The translations under genes were made by a program, and so were the position numbers. Positions 1-7,942 of a DNA stretch of 35,112 bases are shown one piece after another. How positions within the stretch are numbered: the stretch's first letter is position 1; the number at the start of each line of letters is the position of its first letter. This stretch comes from Planctomycetota bacterium. GTDB taxonomy: Bacteria > Planctomycetota > Phycisphaerae > Phycisphaerales > SM1A02. The stretch spans positions 1-35,112 of the forward strand of contig JAAELP010000357.1 of assembly GCA_024226535.1 (NCBI GenBank), read 5' to 3'. Under the pieces are notes generated by a model, which worked only from the letters and a program-made list of their open reading frames with translations, ran no database searches and was not told the origin of the DNA.

Positions 1-136
1 CGACCGAGATCGAGCGAGGTTTCGTCCTGAGCGTGCCGGCGATTCGAAGGCATATCCCCTGTGATACGTCGAGAATCGACGGTGCGGTCAGGGCGGAAGC
101 TCGCCGATGTCGGGCCGTCGGAGTTTCTCAACAGCC
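1..136. mobile_element. Possible end of an insertion sequence lying left of the window
   Basis: No convincing gene is visible in the first 178 bases. The plus strand at 121-136 reads GAGTTTCTCAACAGCC, which resembles the right terminal inverted repeat (GACTTTTTCAACAGCC-like) of several IS families such as IS1182 relatives. If so, the element body lies at 1-136 and beyond the left edge. No transposase fragment can be recognised in any frame here and no target-site duplication can be tested. The resemblance covers one short motif only, so the call is weak; this may be plain intergenic sequence downstream of the minus-strand hydrolase gene. Confidence 0.22.
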
Positions 137-178
137 TGCTCATCGTCAGGAGGTCGGTCGCCTTGGCCAAATCCAGAT

Positions 179-1537
179 TCACTGGAAGGTGTCGCGATGA
201 AGGGCGGTGAGCGCGTGCGCGGCCTCGGGGCCGACCACCACGTCCTTGCCCAGCTTCGGCGTTCCGTACAACGCCACCGGCTCGAACCCCCGGCGCTCGA
301 CCGCCATGCGCACGAGGTCCTCGGCCGAGAGCGTCGGCCGTCCTCCGCGGTCCGCGAGCGTGAACTCGAGCCCGCCGACTCCCTCGTACGCCCGGTAGAC
401 GACCTCCGTGCAGACGAGCCGCTCGTCGTTGAAGAAATCGAAGTCGAAGTTGTAGAGCTTGCCCTCGTGCCGGACGGCGTTCTCGATCGCCCGCGCGACG
501 TCACCGGGACCGACCTGGGGCCGGAGCACCACCACCGCGTCGACCGCCAGCGTGTCCTCGATCGGGCGAAAGAGCACGCCGTCCTTGCGCGCCTCGAGCA
601 CCCGGTGCAGCTCTTTCCAGCGCGACCGTTGCGGCTCGTCCACCTCGATCGACAGCATCTCGCGCACGTGCGGGAGACCGACGTGAAGCGCGGCGTGCGG
701 CCAGTAGCCGGGCAGGAAGAGGTTGCTCAGGGCGTTGTCGTGCCGGGCCACGATGACGTCGCCCGGCTCGAGCAGGCCGACGAGCTCATCCCGCGCGGCG
801 GCGTGCAGCCGATCGACGTGACCGGGCGTGCGCACATCGGCGATGACGCGGCCGAACGCCTCGAGAATGCGGAACAGCCCCTGCTGCGCGGCGCTGCTCC
901 GGCGACGGCGCCACGAGTGCAGGCGATAGCGCAGCCGCGCCTTCACGTACGTGGTCACGTCGATGCGGAGCGCTTCTTCCTCTTCGTCGAGCCGATCGAT
1001 CACCGGCCCGAGGAGCGGGTGCTTGGCGAGGCGGAGGATCTCGCTGCGGTTCCGGTCGGCGAAGTCCACCGCCTGGTGCAGCCGCCAGACGTTGATGGGG
1101 CTCGTGAGCGACCGCCGGATCGTCGTGTACTGCCTTCGCGGGATGCGGTGGTCGAGGCACGGTTCGTTGAGCTTGCGCTGGATGATGCGGTGGGTCGCGA
1201 AGTTCCCCACGAGGAACCGTCCGGCGCGGACGAGCAGGCACGCGGCGGTGTAGGCGATCACGAACGCTCGCAGCTCATCCGACGGCCTCGCGCCTTGCAC
1301 CTGTCCTTCGGCAAGGGGGCGCAGATCGCCGATCGTCTCCAGCAGGCCGGCGCGGGCGGTGAGGTACCGCGCGAACCACTGGCGCAGCGTCTCCTCCTCG
1401 TCGGGGCGGAAGTGCCCGCGCTCGACGGCGCGGCGGACGGCGTTCTGCTCCGCCTGGCCGTACCGCTGGTGGGCGACGGCCGGGGCGAGGCTGAGGATCG
1501 CGCGGGCGCTTCCGCGGATGAGCGGATGGGTGCTCAT
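179..1537 (-). CDS. YiiX/YebB-like permuted-papain (NlpC/P60-type) cysteine hydrolase with a long N-terminal region
   Basis: The product has 452 aa. The C-terminal half carries the layout of circularly permuted papain-like hydrolases of the YiiX/YebB group: a strand-turn PGDVIVAR around residues 258-265, a histidine-containing segment PHAALHVG (His281 the likely catalytic His), and about 95 residues later LVCTEVVYRAY with Cys376 as the likely nucleophile. In this fold the His precedes the Cys, the reverse of classical NlpC/P60. Family members are thought to cleave amide or thioester bonds in lipids or cell-wall material; the substrate here cannot be told. The first 250 residues are helical, rich in Arg and Glu, and not recognised. 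There is no clear signal peptide. The ATG has no Shine-Dalgarno sequence. A TACCTT hexamer ends 7 nt before it, so the mRNA may be leaderless. The gene follows acs on the same strand but behind acs's terminator, so it is probably a separate unit. Confidence 0.75.
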   Translation of the reverse strand: MSTHPLIRGSARAILSLAPAVAHQRYGQAEQNAVRRAVERGHFRPDEEETLRQWFARYLTARAGLLETIGDLRPLAEGQVQGARPSDELRAFVIAYTAACLLVRAGRFLVGNFATHRIIQRKLNEPCLDHRIPRRQYTTIRRSLTSPINVWRLHQAVDFADRNRSEILRLAKHPLLGPVIDRLDEEEEALRIDVTTYVKARLRYRLHSWRRRRSSAAQQGLFRILEAFGRVIADVRTPGHVDRLHAAARDELVGLLEPGDVIVARHDNALSNLFLPGYWPHAALHVGLPHVREMLSIEVDEPQRSRWKELHRVLEARKDGVLFRPIEDTLAVDAVVVLRPQVGPGDVARAIENAVRHEGKLYNFDFDFFNDERLVCTEVVYRAYEGVGGLEFTLADRGGRPTLSAEDLVRMAVERRGFEPVALYGTPKLGKDVVVGPEAAHALTALHRDTFQ

Positions 1538-1544
1538 GGTGGGG

Positions 1545-1550
1545 AAGGTA
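1545..1550 (-). promoter_or_regulatory. Candidate -10 element (TACCTT) of the YiiX-like gene, leaderless type
   Basis: TACCTT on the minus strand is followed by seven C-rich bases and then the ATG at 1537. No purine-rich ribosome binding site lies between. The hexamer begins immediately after the T-run of the acs terminator, so terminator and promoter abut. No good -35 box is visible at 17-18 nt. The call rests on the same arrangement recurring before several other genes of this window. Confidence 0.4.
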
Positions 1551-1551
1551 C

Positions 1552-1585
1552 AAAAAAAAGACGAAGGGACCGTGGTCCCTTCGTC
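1552..1585 (-). terminator. Rho-independent terminator of acs
   Basis: On the minus strand a perfect 12-bp stem GACGAAGGGACC / GGTCCCTTCGTC (plus-strand arms 1560-1571 and 1574-1585) is followed directly by eight T residues. It lies 28 bp beyond the acs stop codon. This is a textbook intrinsic terminator and separates acs from the downstream hydrolase gene. Confidence 0.93.
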
Positions 1586-1613
1586 GCAAATGTCCCTCAG
1601 TTCGTTCCGACGC

Positions 1614-3614
1614 TCACGACTCGCCGCGGAGCTGCGCCAGGACGTTCTTGTCCTCCAGGGTCGACATGTCCTGCTCCCGCTCGACGCCGGCGGCGATGTC
1701 GCGGAGGAGCCGTCGCATGATCTTGCCCGACCGCGTCTTCGGCATGGCGTCGGTAAATCGGATGACGTCCGGCTTCGCGATCGCGCCGATCTCGACGCCC
1801 ACGTGCTGCCGGAGCTCCTTGATCAGCGCCTTGGTGGCCTCGGCGTCCGCCGGCTTGCGGCTCGGCTCGAGCGTGCAGAAGGCGGCGATCCCGGTGCCCT
1901 TGATCTCGTGCGGCATGCCGACCACGGCGGCCTCGACGACGGCCTCGTGGCTCACGAGCGCCGACTCGACCTCCATCGTTCCGAGCCGGTGGCCGGAGAC
2001 GTTGATGACGTCGTCGACACGTCCCATGATCCAGAAGTTGCCGCGCTCGTCGCGCCGGGCGCCGTCACCGGCGAAGTACATGCCCTTGATGCGCTTCCAG
2101 TAGGTATCGACGAACCGCTCGCGATCGCCGTAGATGCCGCGGAGCATCGCCGGCCACGGGCTGCGAATGGCGAGCAGCCCGCCCGATCCGAGCGGCTGCT
2201 CCTCGCCGTGCTCGTCGACGATCACCGCGTCGATGCCGAAGAACGGTCGCGTGCACGAGCCGGGCACGGTCGGCGTCGCTCCCGGCAGCGGCGTGATCAT
2301 GTGACCGCCCGTCTCCGTCTGCCACCACGTGTCGACGATCGGGCAGCGCTCGCCGCCGATCTTCTTGTGGTACCACATCCACGCCTCGGGGTTGATCGGC
2401 TCGCCGACGGTGCCGAGCACCTTCAGGCTGCTCAGGTCGTGCTTCTCCACGTGCTCGTCGCCCCACTTCATGAAGGCGCGGATCGCGGTCGGGGCCGTGT
2501 AGAACTGCGTGACCTTGTGCCGCTCGACGACATCCCAGAACCGGCCCGGATCCGGGTGGTTCGGCGCGCCTTCGAACATGAACGTCGGCACGCGGTTGGG
2601 GAGCACGCCGTAGACGATGTAGCTGTGCCCGGTGACCCAGCCGATGTCCGCCGTGCACCAGTAGACCTGGCCGCGATCGGGCACGAGGTTGAAGACGGTG
2701 CGGGCGGTGAGGGCGGCGTAGACCATGTACCCGCCGGTGGTGTGGATGATGCCCTTGGGCTTGCCCGTGGATCCGGACGTGTAGAGCAGGAAGAGCATGT
2801 GCTCGCTGTCGACGGGCTCGCACGGGCACTCCGTCGACTCGCCGTCGACGACGTCGTGCCACCAGTGGTCGCGCCCGTCCTTCCAATCGACGTCGTTGCC
2901 GATGCGCTTGAGCACCAGGACGTGCTCGACGTGATCGGTCATCTCCAGCGCCTGGTCGACGTTCTCCTTGAGCGGAACGACGCTGCCGCGACGCCACGCG
3001 CCGTCACCGGTGATCAGGAATCGGCTGCGGGCGTCCTCGACGCGGTCGGCGATCGCCTGGGCGGAGAAGCCGCCGAAGATCACCGAGTGCGCCGCGCCGA
3101 TCCGCGCGCAGGCGAGCATGGCGACGGCCAGCTCGGGGACCATGCCCAGGTAGATCGTGACGATGTCGCCCTTCTTGACGCCCAGCTTCTTCAGGGCGTT
3201 CGCGCACCGGCTCACCTCGTCGCGCAGCTCGCGGTAGGTGAACGTGCGCACCTCCGGGGCGCCGTCCATCGGCTCGCCTTCCCAGATGATGGCGACCTCG
3301 TCGCCATGGCCCTGGTCGACCTGGCGGTCGACGCAGTTGTGGCAGATGTTGGTCTGGCCGCCGACGAACCACTTCGCGTCCGGGCAGTTCCACTCCAGCA
3401 CGCGGTCCCACGGGCGCATCCAGTCGAACTCGGAGGCCGCCTCGCCCCAGAAGCCCTCCGGGTCATCGATCGACCGCTGGTACTGGCGCTCGTAGTCCTC
3501 CATGGACTCCACATAGGCGCCGCCGATCGCTTCCGAGAACCCGGCGGGCGTGTGGAACACGCGCTCCTCGGTGAGAACGGATTCGATGGCTGCACTGGTC
3601 TTCGTTTCGGTCAT
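1614..3614 (-). CDS. acs: Acetyl-CoA synthetase (AMP-forming acetate-CoA ligase)
   Basis: The enzyme activates acetate with ATP and CoA to acetyl-CoA through an acetyl-AMP intermediate, in the cytoplasm. The 666-aa length is close to the usual 650. The N-terminal ACAS_N region leads into the adenylate-forming core with the P-loop-like [11 protein letters not shown] near residue 275, a WWQTETG motif, and the C-terminal [11 protein letters not shown], whose Lys631 corresponds to the catalytic lysine acetylated in other bacteria. The ATG at 3614 is preceded by GGAGCAACCC, a good ribosome binding site. A TAGAAT hexamer at 3651-3656 (minus) is a plausible -10 box, giving a short leader. The gene ends in a strong intrinsic terminator and stands alone. 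Confidence 0.97.
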   Translation of the reverse strand: MTETKTSAAIESVLTEERVFHTPAGFSEAIGGAYVESMEDYERQYQRSIDDPEGFWGEAASEFDWMRPWDRVLEWNCPDAKWFVGGQTNICHNCVDRQVDQGHGDEVAIIWEGEPMDGAPEVRTFTYRELRDEVSRCANALKKLGVKKGDIVTIYLGMVPELAVAMLACARIGAAHSVIFGGFSAQAIADRVEDARSRFLITGDGAWRRGSVVPLKENVDQALEMTDHVEHVLVLKRIGNDVDWKDGRDHWWHDVVDGESTECPCEPVDSEHMLFLLYTSGSTGKPKGIIHTTGGYMVYAALTARTVFNLVPDRGQVYWCTADIGWVTGHSYIVYGVLPNRVPTFMFEGAPNHPDPGRFWDVVERHKVTQFYTAPTAIRAFMKWGDEHVEKHDLSSLKVLGTVGEPINPEAWMWYHKKIGGERCPIVDTWWQTETGGHMITPLPGATPTVPGSCTRPFFGIDAVIVDEHGEEQPLGSGGLLAIRSPWPAMLRGIYGDRERFVDTYWKRIKGMYFAGDGARRDERGNFWIMGRVDDVINVSGHRLGTMEVESALVSHEAVVEAAVVGMPHEIKGTGIAAFCTLEPSRKPADAEATKALIKELRQHVGVEIGAIAKPDVIRFTDAMPKTRSGKIMRRLLRDIAAGVEREQDMSTLEDKNVLAQLRGES

Positions 3615-4314
3615 GGGTTGCTCCAGGCTCTGGGGACAGGGGAACCCTGCATTCTACTGGCCAAGGCGGGCAAAACAGGGGGGTGAGATTCGGGATCGTG
3701 CGCCGTCGCGCAACGAAAATGCGCGCCGACCGATCCCGCGCAACGTCGTCGCCAACGCCCTCCGGTCAACACGCTGGGCAAGGGAGGGTGAGGGGGTCTG
3801 CGCCCCGCGCCCAAGGCCTTACGGAATCCGTTTGACCATCGCCCGATGCCCGGCATTCTTGGTGCATCGACCCGCCGCCGGCCCGGCTCCAGCCGGAAAC
3901 CGATGACGGGCGAGACCACGCAGGCATCGTCCGGATCCCGAACGCCCGAGGCACCCTCCGCAGCGGAGGAGGAGGATAGGGGGGAGACCTCCGGGGTCCG
4001 GACGATTCCGCCACGTGAGCGTCGCCGGTCCCAGGGACCGGCGGACGCGGGAACAGACATGGACAACCGGGAGGACGCGGACGCGCATGCGGACGCGGTC
4101 ACGGCCCCCCCCGGCACCCCAACCCGCGCGAACGGCACGACCAGGGGCCTATCGGACCTTCCCGGAGGTGATTTGCCCACGAATGGGCAGACGCCGTTTG
4201 ACCTCGGCTCCGCTGGGGTCATCTTGAACCACGAGGACGACCCGCATCGCGGTGCCGGAGAGAAGAGAGACTCGGCGCCGCCTCGATTCCGCGAGTCAGC
4301 GAGAGGAGAAGAAG
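3615..4314. other. Gene-free divergent intergenic region with a G-quadruplex motif and small hairpins
   Basis: This 700-bp gap separates acs (minus) from the P-domain gene (plus). I find no supportable gene: a plus-strand frame open from 3846 is hydrophilic, has no clear ribosome binding site, and overlaps the real start of the next gene. The plus strand at 3776-3796 has four runs of at least three G separated by loops of 3, 1 and 3 nt, a canonical G-quadruplex motif. Other structure includes a GGGATCG/CGATCCC stem at 3692-3737 with a short inner stem, and a 10-bp perfect palindrome around 4033 (CGCCGGTCCC / GGGACCGGCG). TTGACC at 4198-4203 could be a -35 box for the P-domain gene, but no convincing -10 follows. 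Confidence 0.5.
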
Positions 4315-4896
4315 ATGAGAACGATCCACGCGATCGCCGCTGCGACGCCCCTGGTGCTGGCCGGCCTTGCCCAGGCGGACACCATCACCCACACCCTGAA
4401 CACCACATGGGGCGGGCTCGACACCGGCCTCGTGGCCGCGGACACGATCACCATCGCTGATGCCATCGCCTCGATCGATGCCATCAGCGTGGTCATCGCT
4501 CACAGTTTTGACCAGGACCTCGACATCACCGTCAACGGGTTCGCCGAGTTCGACCTGATGTTCAACGAGGGCAGCGGATTCTCCCTCGGCGACGACGCGG
4601 GCACCGGCCTCGCGAATGCCCTGACCTACACCTTCGTGCCGATCGGCACGGCGGGCGCCATGACCGATTTCGGGATCGTCGATCCCAACCCGGCCGGGAT
4701 GTACGAGGCGAACGTGTGGAACGCCAGCTCGTTCGTCGCGAACAGCGACTTCACGCTCGCCATCGGTGACCTCTTCGAAGGCGACAGTGGTTCGATCGTC
4801 TCCTGGTCGATCGACTACACGCCGCTCCCCGGCCCCGGCTCGCTGGCCCTGCTCGGCCTCGCCGGCGCCCTCGGTGGCCGCCGCCGCCGCTCCTGA
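4315..4896 (+). CDS. Secreted P-domain-like protein with PEP-CTERM-like sorting tail
   Basis: The product has 193 aa. The start at 4315 is chosen because GAGAGGAGAAG lies just upstream and because it opens a signal peptide (MRTIHAIAAATPLVLAGLAQA, cleavage likely after AQA). The mature part resembles a proprotein-convertase P-domain or similar jelly-roll: HSFDQDLDITV is the typical first strand and FEGDSGSIVSWSIDY the typical last one. The C-terminus is PGPGSLALLGLAGALGG followed by four arginines and a serine, the short proline, hydrophobic, arginine-cluster layout of PEP-CTERM-type sorting signals in Phycisphaerae, implying export and processing by an exosortase-like enzyme not in this window. 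No catalytic residues are seen, so it is probably a structural or surface protein. It is monocistronic and followed by a terminator. Confidence 0.82.
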   Translation: MRTIHAIAAATPLVLAGLAQADTITHTLNTTWGGLDTGLVAADTITIADAIASIDAISVVIAHSFDQDLDITVNGFAEFDLMFNEGSGFSLGDDAGTGLANALTYTFVPIGTAGAMTDFGIVDPNPAGMYEANVWNASSFVANSDFTLAIGDLFEGDSGSIVSWSIDYTPLPGPGSLALLGLAGALGGRRRRS

Positions 4897-4940
4897 CCCA
4901 ACCACACTCCGCGTTCCGCCACGACGAACCTTGCCATGAA

Positions 4941-4969
4941 AGCCCGGCCCCGGAGGGGGGGCCGGGTTT
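4941..4969 (+). terminator. Rho-independent terminator of the P-domain gene
   Basis: CCCGGCCCC (4943-4951) and GGGGCCGGG (4958-4966) form a perfect 9-bp stem with a 6-nt loop, extendable by A-T and G-T pairs, followed by TTTCGT. It lies 46 bp after the stop codon. Confidence 0.85.
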
Positions 4970-5010
4970 CGTCATTAACCGCGGGCAAGCGCGTTGTGCG
5001 CCCACCTACT

Positions 5011-5149
5011 TCGGATTTCGAAATGCGGAATCCGGAATCCGCAACTCCCATTGCTTGATTCACAATCCGCCCATCCCCATTGGGAGTTGACGGACTGTGG
5101 ATCAAGAACCTGGGATTTCGGAATGTGAATTCCGCACTTCGAATTTCGG
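5011..5149. repeat. Long imperfect palindrome (MITE-like) between the P-domain gene and rnr
   Basis: Two arms, about 5011-5079 and 5081-5149, are inverted copies of each other around position 5080. Aligning 5016-5079 with the reverse complement of 5081-5144 by eye gives about 45 of 64 matches with no gap. The segment is far richer in A and T than its surroundings and is built from ATTCCG/CGGAAT-like words; each arm also contains small palindromes, and CAACTCCCA at 5042-5050 is repeated inverted at 5082-5090. No open reading frame lies inside. It may be a non-autonomous palindromic element, a REP/MITE-like sequence, or a large hairpin at the 3' end of rnr. Confidence 0.65.
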
Positions 5150-5187
5150 ATTGAATCCACCAACAAGGCGCAAAGCAACGGTCTGCT

Positions 5188-7539
5188 TCAGCCCCGCCGT
5201 CCCCTTCGCCCCTGCTTGTATCCCTTCCCCTTGCCCTTCACGCGTTCGCGGCGCGACCGCGATCCGGCCGCGGGGGCGACCGGCTCGGCCGCGGCGCGGT
5301 CCGGGAACTCCGTGATGCGCAGGTCGAGGTGGCGCGAGGCGAGGTCGACCTTCACGACCTGGACGGTCACGACGTCACCGATGCCGAGCACCGCGCCGCT
5401 GCGGCGGGCGACCATGCGGCCGGTGGCCTCGTCGACCTTCCACCGATCGGGCCGACCGGTCGCCGCGGGCAGGTCGGCCAGTGGCACGAGGCCCTCCACG
5501 AGGTACTGCTCGATCGAGACGAAGACGCCCGCGTTGGTCACGCCGGTGATTACGCCCGGGAACTCGTCACCGAGGTGCTTCTCGTGCAGGAGCTGCATCA
5601 CGAGGAAGTCGCGCAGCTCGCGCTCCGCCGCCGCGGCCTCGCCCTCGGTGTCGGAGCAGTGCCGGCCGAGCGTGATCAGCGCGCCCTCGTCCGGGACCCG
5701 CGCGTCGTCGCGCAGGTTGCGGGCGAGGGCATCTCGCTTCCGCCCGCCCGGAACGTTCCGGCCGTTGTCGGTCAGCTCCAGGTACGCCTCGAGGGCGCGA
5801 TGGACGACGAGATCGGGGTAGCGCCGGATCGGGCTCGTGAAGTGCGTGTAGTGATCGGAGGCGAGGGCGAAGTGGCCGATGCCGGCGGGGCTGTAGGTCG
5901 CCTTGGTCAGCGTGCGGAGCACGGCAAAGTGGATCGCCCTCGCTGCCGGCGTGGTGCGCGTGGCATCGAGGAGCTTCTGGAGGTCGTGCCGGTTCGGCTC
6001 GTCGGGCAGACTCTGCTGCGCGGCCCGCGCGTACATCCGCAGCTCCTCGAGATCCCCGAACCTGGGCTCGGGGTGGATGCGCCGGATCATCGGCACGAGC
6101 AGGGAGTCGAACAGCCGCGCGAGCGCCTCGTTCGCCTCGACCATGAACATCTCGATGAGCTTGTGGGTGAACGCGTCGTCTTCCGGCACCGCGTCCACGA
6201 CGTGGCCGTCGTCGTCGAAGACGAGGTCCACGTCGGGCAGGTTGAGCACGATCATGCCGTCGCGGTGGCGCCGGCGCTGGAGGACCCGCGCGAGCCGGTC
6301 GGCTGAGCGGAGCTGGGCGACCAGCTCGTCGCCGTACGCGGCCGAGGTCTTCGCGTGCCGGCGCGCCTCGCGCTCGTCACCGTCGAGGAGCGCCTGCGCC
6401 TCGAGGTACGTGAGCCGCTTCGCGGACTTGATCACGGTGGCGGCGACGCGCTGGGAGAGCACCCGTCCGCGCGCGTCGAGCGTGATGAACACCGACTTCG
6501 CGAACCGTGGCACGCCTTCCTGGAGCGAGCAGACGCCGTTGGAGAGCGTCTCGGGGAGCATCGGGATGACCAACCGCGGCAGGTAGACGCTGTTGCCGCG
6601 GGCCTTCGCCTCTTCGTCGAGAGCGCCGCCTGCGGAGACGAAGTGGCCGACGTCGGCGATGTGCACGCCGAGCGTCCACTCGCCTTCCTGCTCATCCTGG
6701 GTGATCGAGATCGCGTCGTCGAAGTCCTTGGCGTCCGGGGGATCGATCGTGAAGATGAACTGCTCGGTGAGATCCTCGCGCTGGTGCGCCTCGTCCGGAG
6801 CGAACGACGTCGCCGCCCGCTGCGCCTCGGCCGTGGCGGCATCGGGAAACTCGACCCGCAACCCGTGGGCGGCGATGACCGCGCTGGTCTCGACATCGGG
6901 ACGCCCCGCCTCGCCGAGCACGCGGAGGATGACGCCCTCGGCGTAGTACTCCTCCTCCGGGTAGTGCAGCAGCTCGATGACGACTTTGTCGCCCTCCTTC
7001 GCGTTCTTCGCGTGCGGATCGCGGATGAGCACGGGGTCGTGGAGCCGGCGGCCGTCGGGCTCGACGTACCACTCGCGTCCCCGCTTGCGCAAGGCGCCGA
7101 CGAAGTGCTCCTGGCCGCGCTCGAGGACCTCCTCGACCCGCCCGGTCACCTCGCCGGGAAGTGGCCGGCCTCTCCCCCGCCCGCTCCGGCGCAGGACCGT
7201 CGCCCGGACGCGGTCGCCGGTGATCGCGTCGCGCGTCGAGCCGCGCGGAACGTACAGGTCACCCTCCCGGTAGCGCTGTTCGGGGATGACGAATCCGAAG
7301 CCGCGCTGGTTCAGCCGGAAGCTCCCCTCCACCTCGTCGCCCATCAGGGGCAGCCGCACGAAGCCGTCGGGCGCGATCTCGATCCGCTGCTCCTCGAGCA
7401 ACAGGTCGATGGCGGCGCGAAAGACTTCCCGGTCGTCGGACTCCACGCGCAGATCACGCCGGATCTCCGCGGCCGGACACGGCCGGTAGCTCGCGTGGGC
7501 GAGGTGTTCGAGGATTCGTTCAGTGAAGCGCAGGGGCAT
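5188..7539 (-). CDS. rnr: Ribonuclease R (3'-5' exoribonuclease)
   Basis: RNase R degrades structured RNA processively from the 3' end. With the ATG at 7539 the product has 783 aa, the normal size. Order of parts: N-terminal winged-helix/HTH (RFTERILEHLAHASYRP), two cold-shock OB domains (including GFGFVIPEQRYREGDLYVP), the catalytic RNB domain, an S1 domain (GVITGVTNAGVFVSIEQYLVEG) and a Lys/Arg/Gly-rich basic tail as in other RNase R proteins. The RNB active-site cluster TIDPPDAKDFDDA places Asp266, Asp272, Asp274 and Asp275 with the same spacing as the metal-binding aspartates of E. coli RNase R. A GTG at 7590 is also in frame, but it would add an arginine-rich stretch encoded by a GATCG-rich palindromic sequence (7551-7592), more likely a leader hairpin; GGGAACGCG precedes the ATG. 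It is the last gene of the chaperone cluster and may have its own promoter. Confidence 0.95.
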   Translation of the reverse strand: MPLRFTERILEHLAHASYRPCPAAEIRRDLRVESDDREVFRAAIDLLLEEQRIEIAPDGFVRLPLMGDEVEGSFRLNQRGFGFVIPEQRYREGDLYVPRGSTRDAITGDRVRATVLRRSGRGRGRPLPGEVTGRVEEVLERGQEHFVGALRKRGREWYVEPDGRRLHDPVLIRDPHAKNAKEGDKVVIELLHYPEEEYYAEGVILRVLGEAGRPDVETSAVIAAHGLRVEFPDAATAEAQRAATSFAPDEAHQREDLTEQFIFTIDPPDAKDFDDAISITQDEQEGEWTLGVHIADVGHFVSAGGALDEEAKARGNSVYLPRLVIPMLPETLSNGVCSLQEGVPRFAKSVFITLDARGRVLSQRVAATVIKSAKRLTYLEAQALLDGDEREARRHAKTSAAYGDELVAQLRSADRLARVLQRRRHRDGMIVLNLPDVDLVFDDDGHVVDAVPEDDAFTHKLIEMFMVEANEALARLFDSLLVPMIRRIHPEPRFGDLEELRMYARAAQQSLPDEPNRHDLQKLLDATRTTPAARAIHFAVLRTLTKATYSPAGIGHFALASDHYTHFTSPIRRYPDLVVHRALEAYLELTDNGRNVPGGRKRDALARNLRDDARVPDEGALITLGRHCSDTEGEAAAAERELRDFLVMQLLHEKHLGDEFPGVITGVTNAGVFVSIEQYLVEGLVPLADLPAATGRPDRWKVDEATGRMVARRSGAVLGIGDVVTVQVVKVDLASRHLDLRITEFPDRAAAEPVAPAAGSRSRRERVKGKGKGYKQGRRGRRG

Positions 7540-7633
7540 CCGCGTTCCCGCTCGTGATCGTCGGCGATCGCGACGACGATCGTGGATCACGATTGACCAT
7601 ATAACGATAACGACAATGCGGCGGCGCGGTGTC

Positions 7634-7933
7634 TCAGGACTTCGACGAGCCCTTCTTGCCCGCGTCCTTCGCCTTGGCGTCGGGCTTCTTGTCCGCCTTC
7701 TTCTCCGAGCCCGACTTCTTCTCCGCCTCGGCCGCCTTCTTGTACGACGAGCTGCGGTAGTCGGTCTCGTAGAATCCGCTGCCGCGGAAGATCACGCCCG
7801 CGCCGGTGCCCACGAGGCGGCGCAGCTTGAGCTTCCCGCAGGAAGGGCACTTGCGCTTCACGGGAGCGGTCATCTGCTGAAACAGCTCGAAGGCGTGCTC
7901 ACACGCCTCGCAGACGTAGTCGTAGGTCGGCAT
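7634..7933 (-). CDS. FmdB-family zinc-ribbon regulatory protein
   Basis: This small protein of 99 aa starts MPTYDYVCEACEHAFE and continues with CPSCGKLKLRRLVG, the single zinc ribbon (two Cys pairs, CxxC-x(n)-CxxC) of the FmdB/CxxC_CxxC_SSSS family. GVIFRGSGFYETDY after the ribbon is also typical. The last 35 residues are a Lys/Ala/Glu tail, probably disordered. The biochemical role of the family is unclear; it is often annotated as a putative regulator. It begins 9 nt after grpE stops and so probably belongs to the dnaJ-grpE transcript. Confidence 0.88.
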   Translation of the reverse strand: MPTYDYVCEACEHAFELFQQMTAPVKRKCPSCGKLKLRRLVGTGAGVIFRGSGFYETDYRSSSYKKAAEAEKKSGSEKKADKKPDAKAKDAGKKGSSKS

Positions 7934-7942
7934 CGCTAGCAG

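Noticed and set aside
107..3686. Long plus-strand open frames opposite the hydrolase and acs genes
   Set aside because: They mirror well-recognised minus-strand genes, have no family motifs and are rich in Arg, Val, Asp and Leu as expected for antisense frames in GC-rich DNA.
3846..4460. Plus-strand frame of about 204 codons upstream of the P-domain gene
   Set aside because: Hydrophilic low-complexity sequence without domain or clear ribosome binding site, and its end overlaps the well-supported signal peptide of the next gene in another frame.
7540..7590. GTG start for rnr at 7590
   Set aside because: It would translate a GATCG-rich palindrome into an Arg-rich leader, while the ATG at 7539 begins the conserved N-terminal domain.
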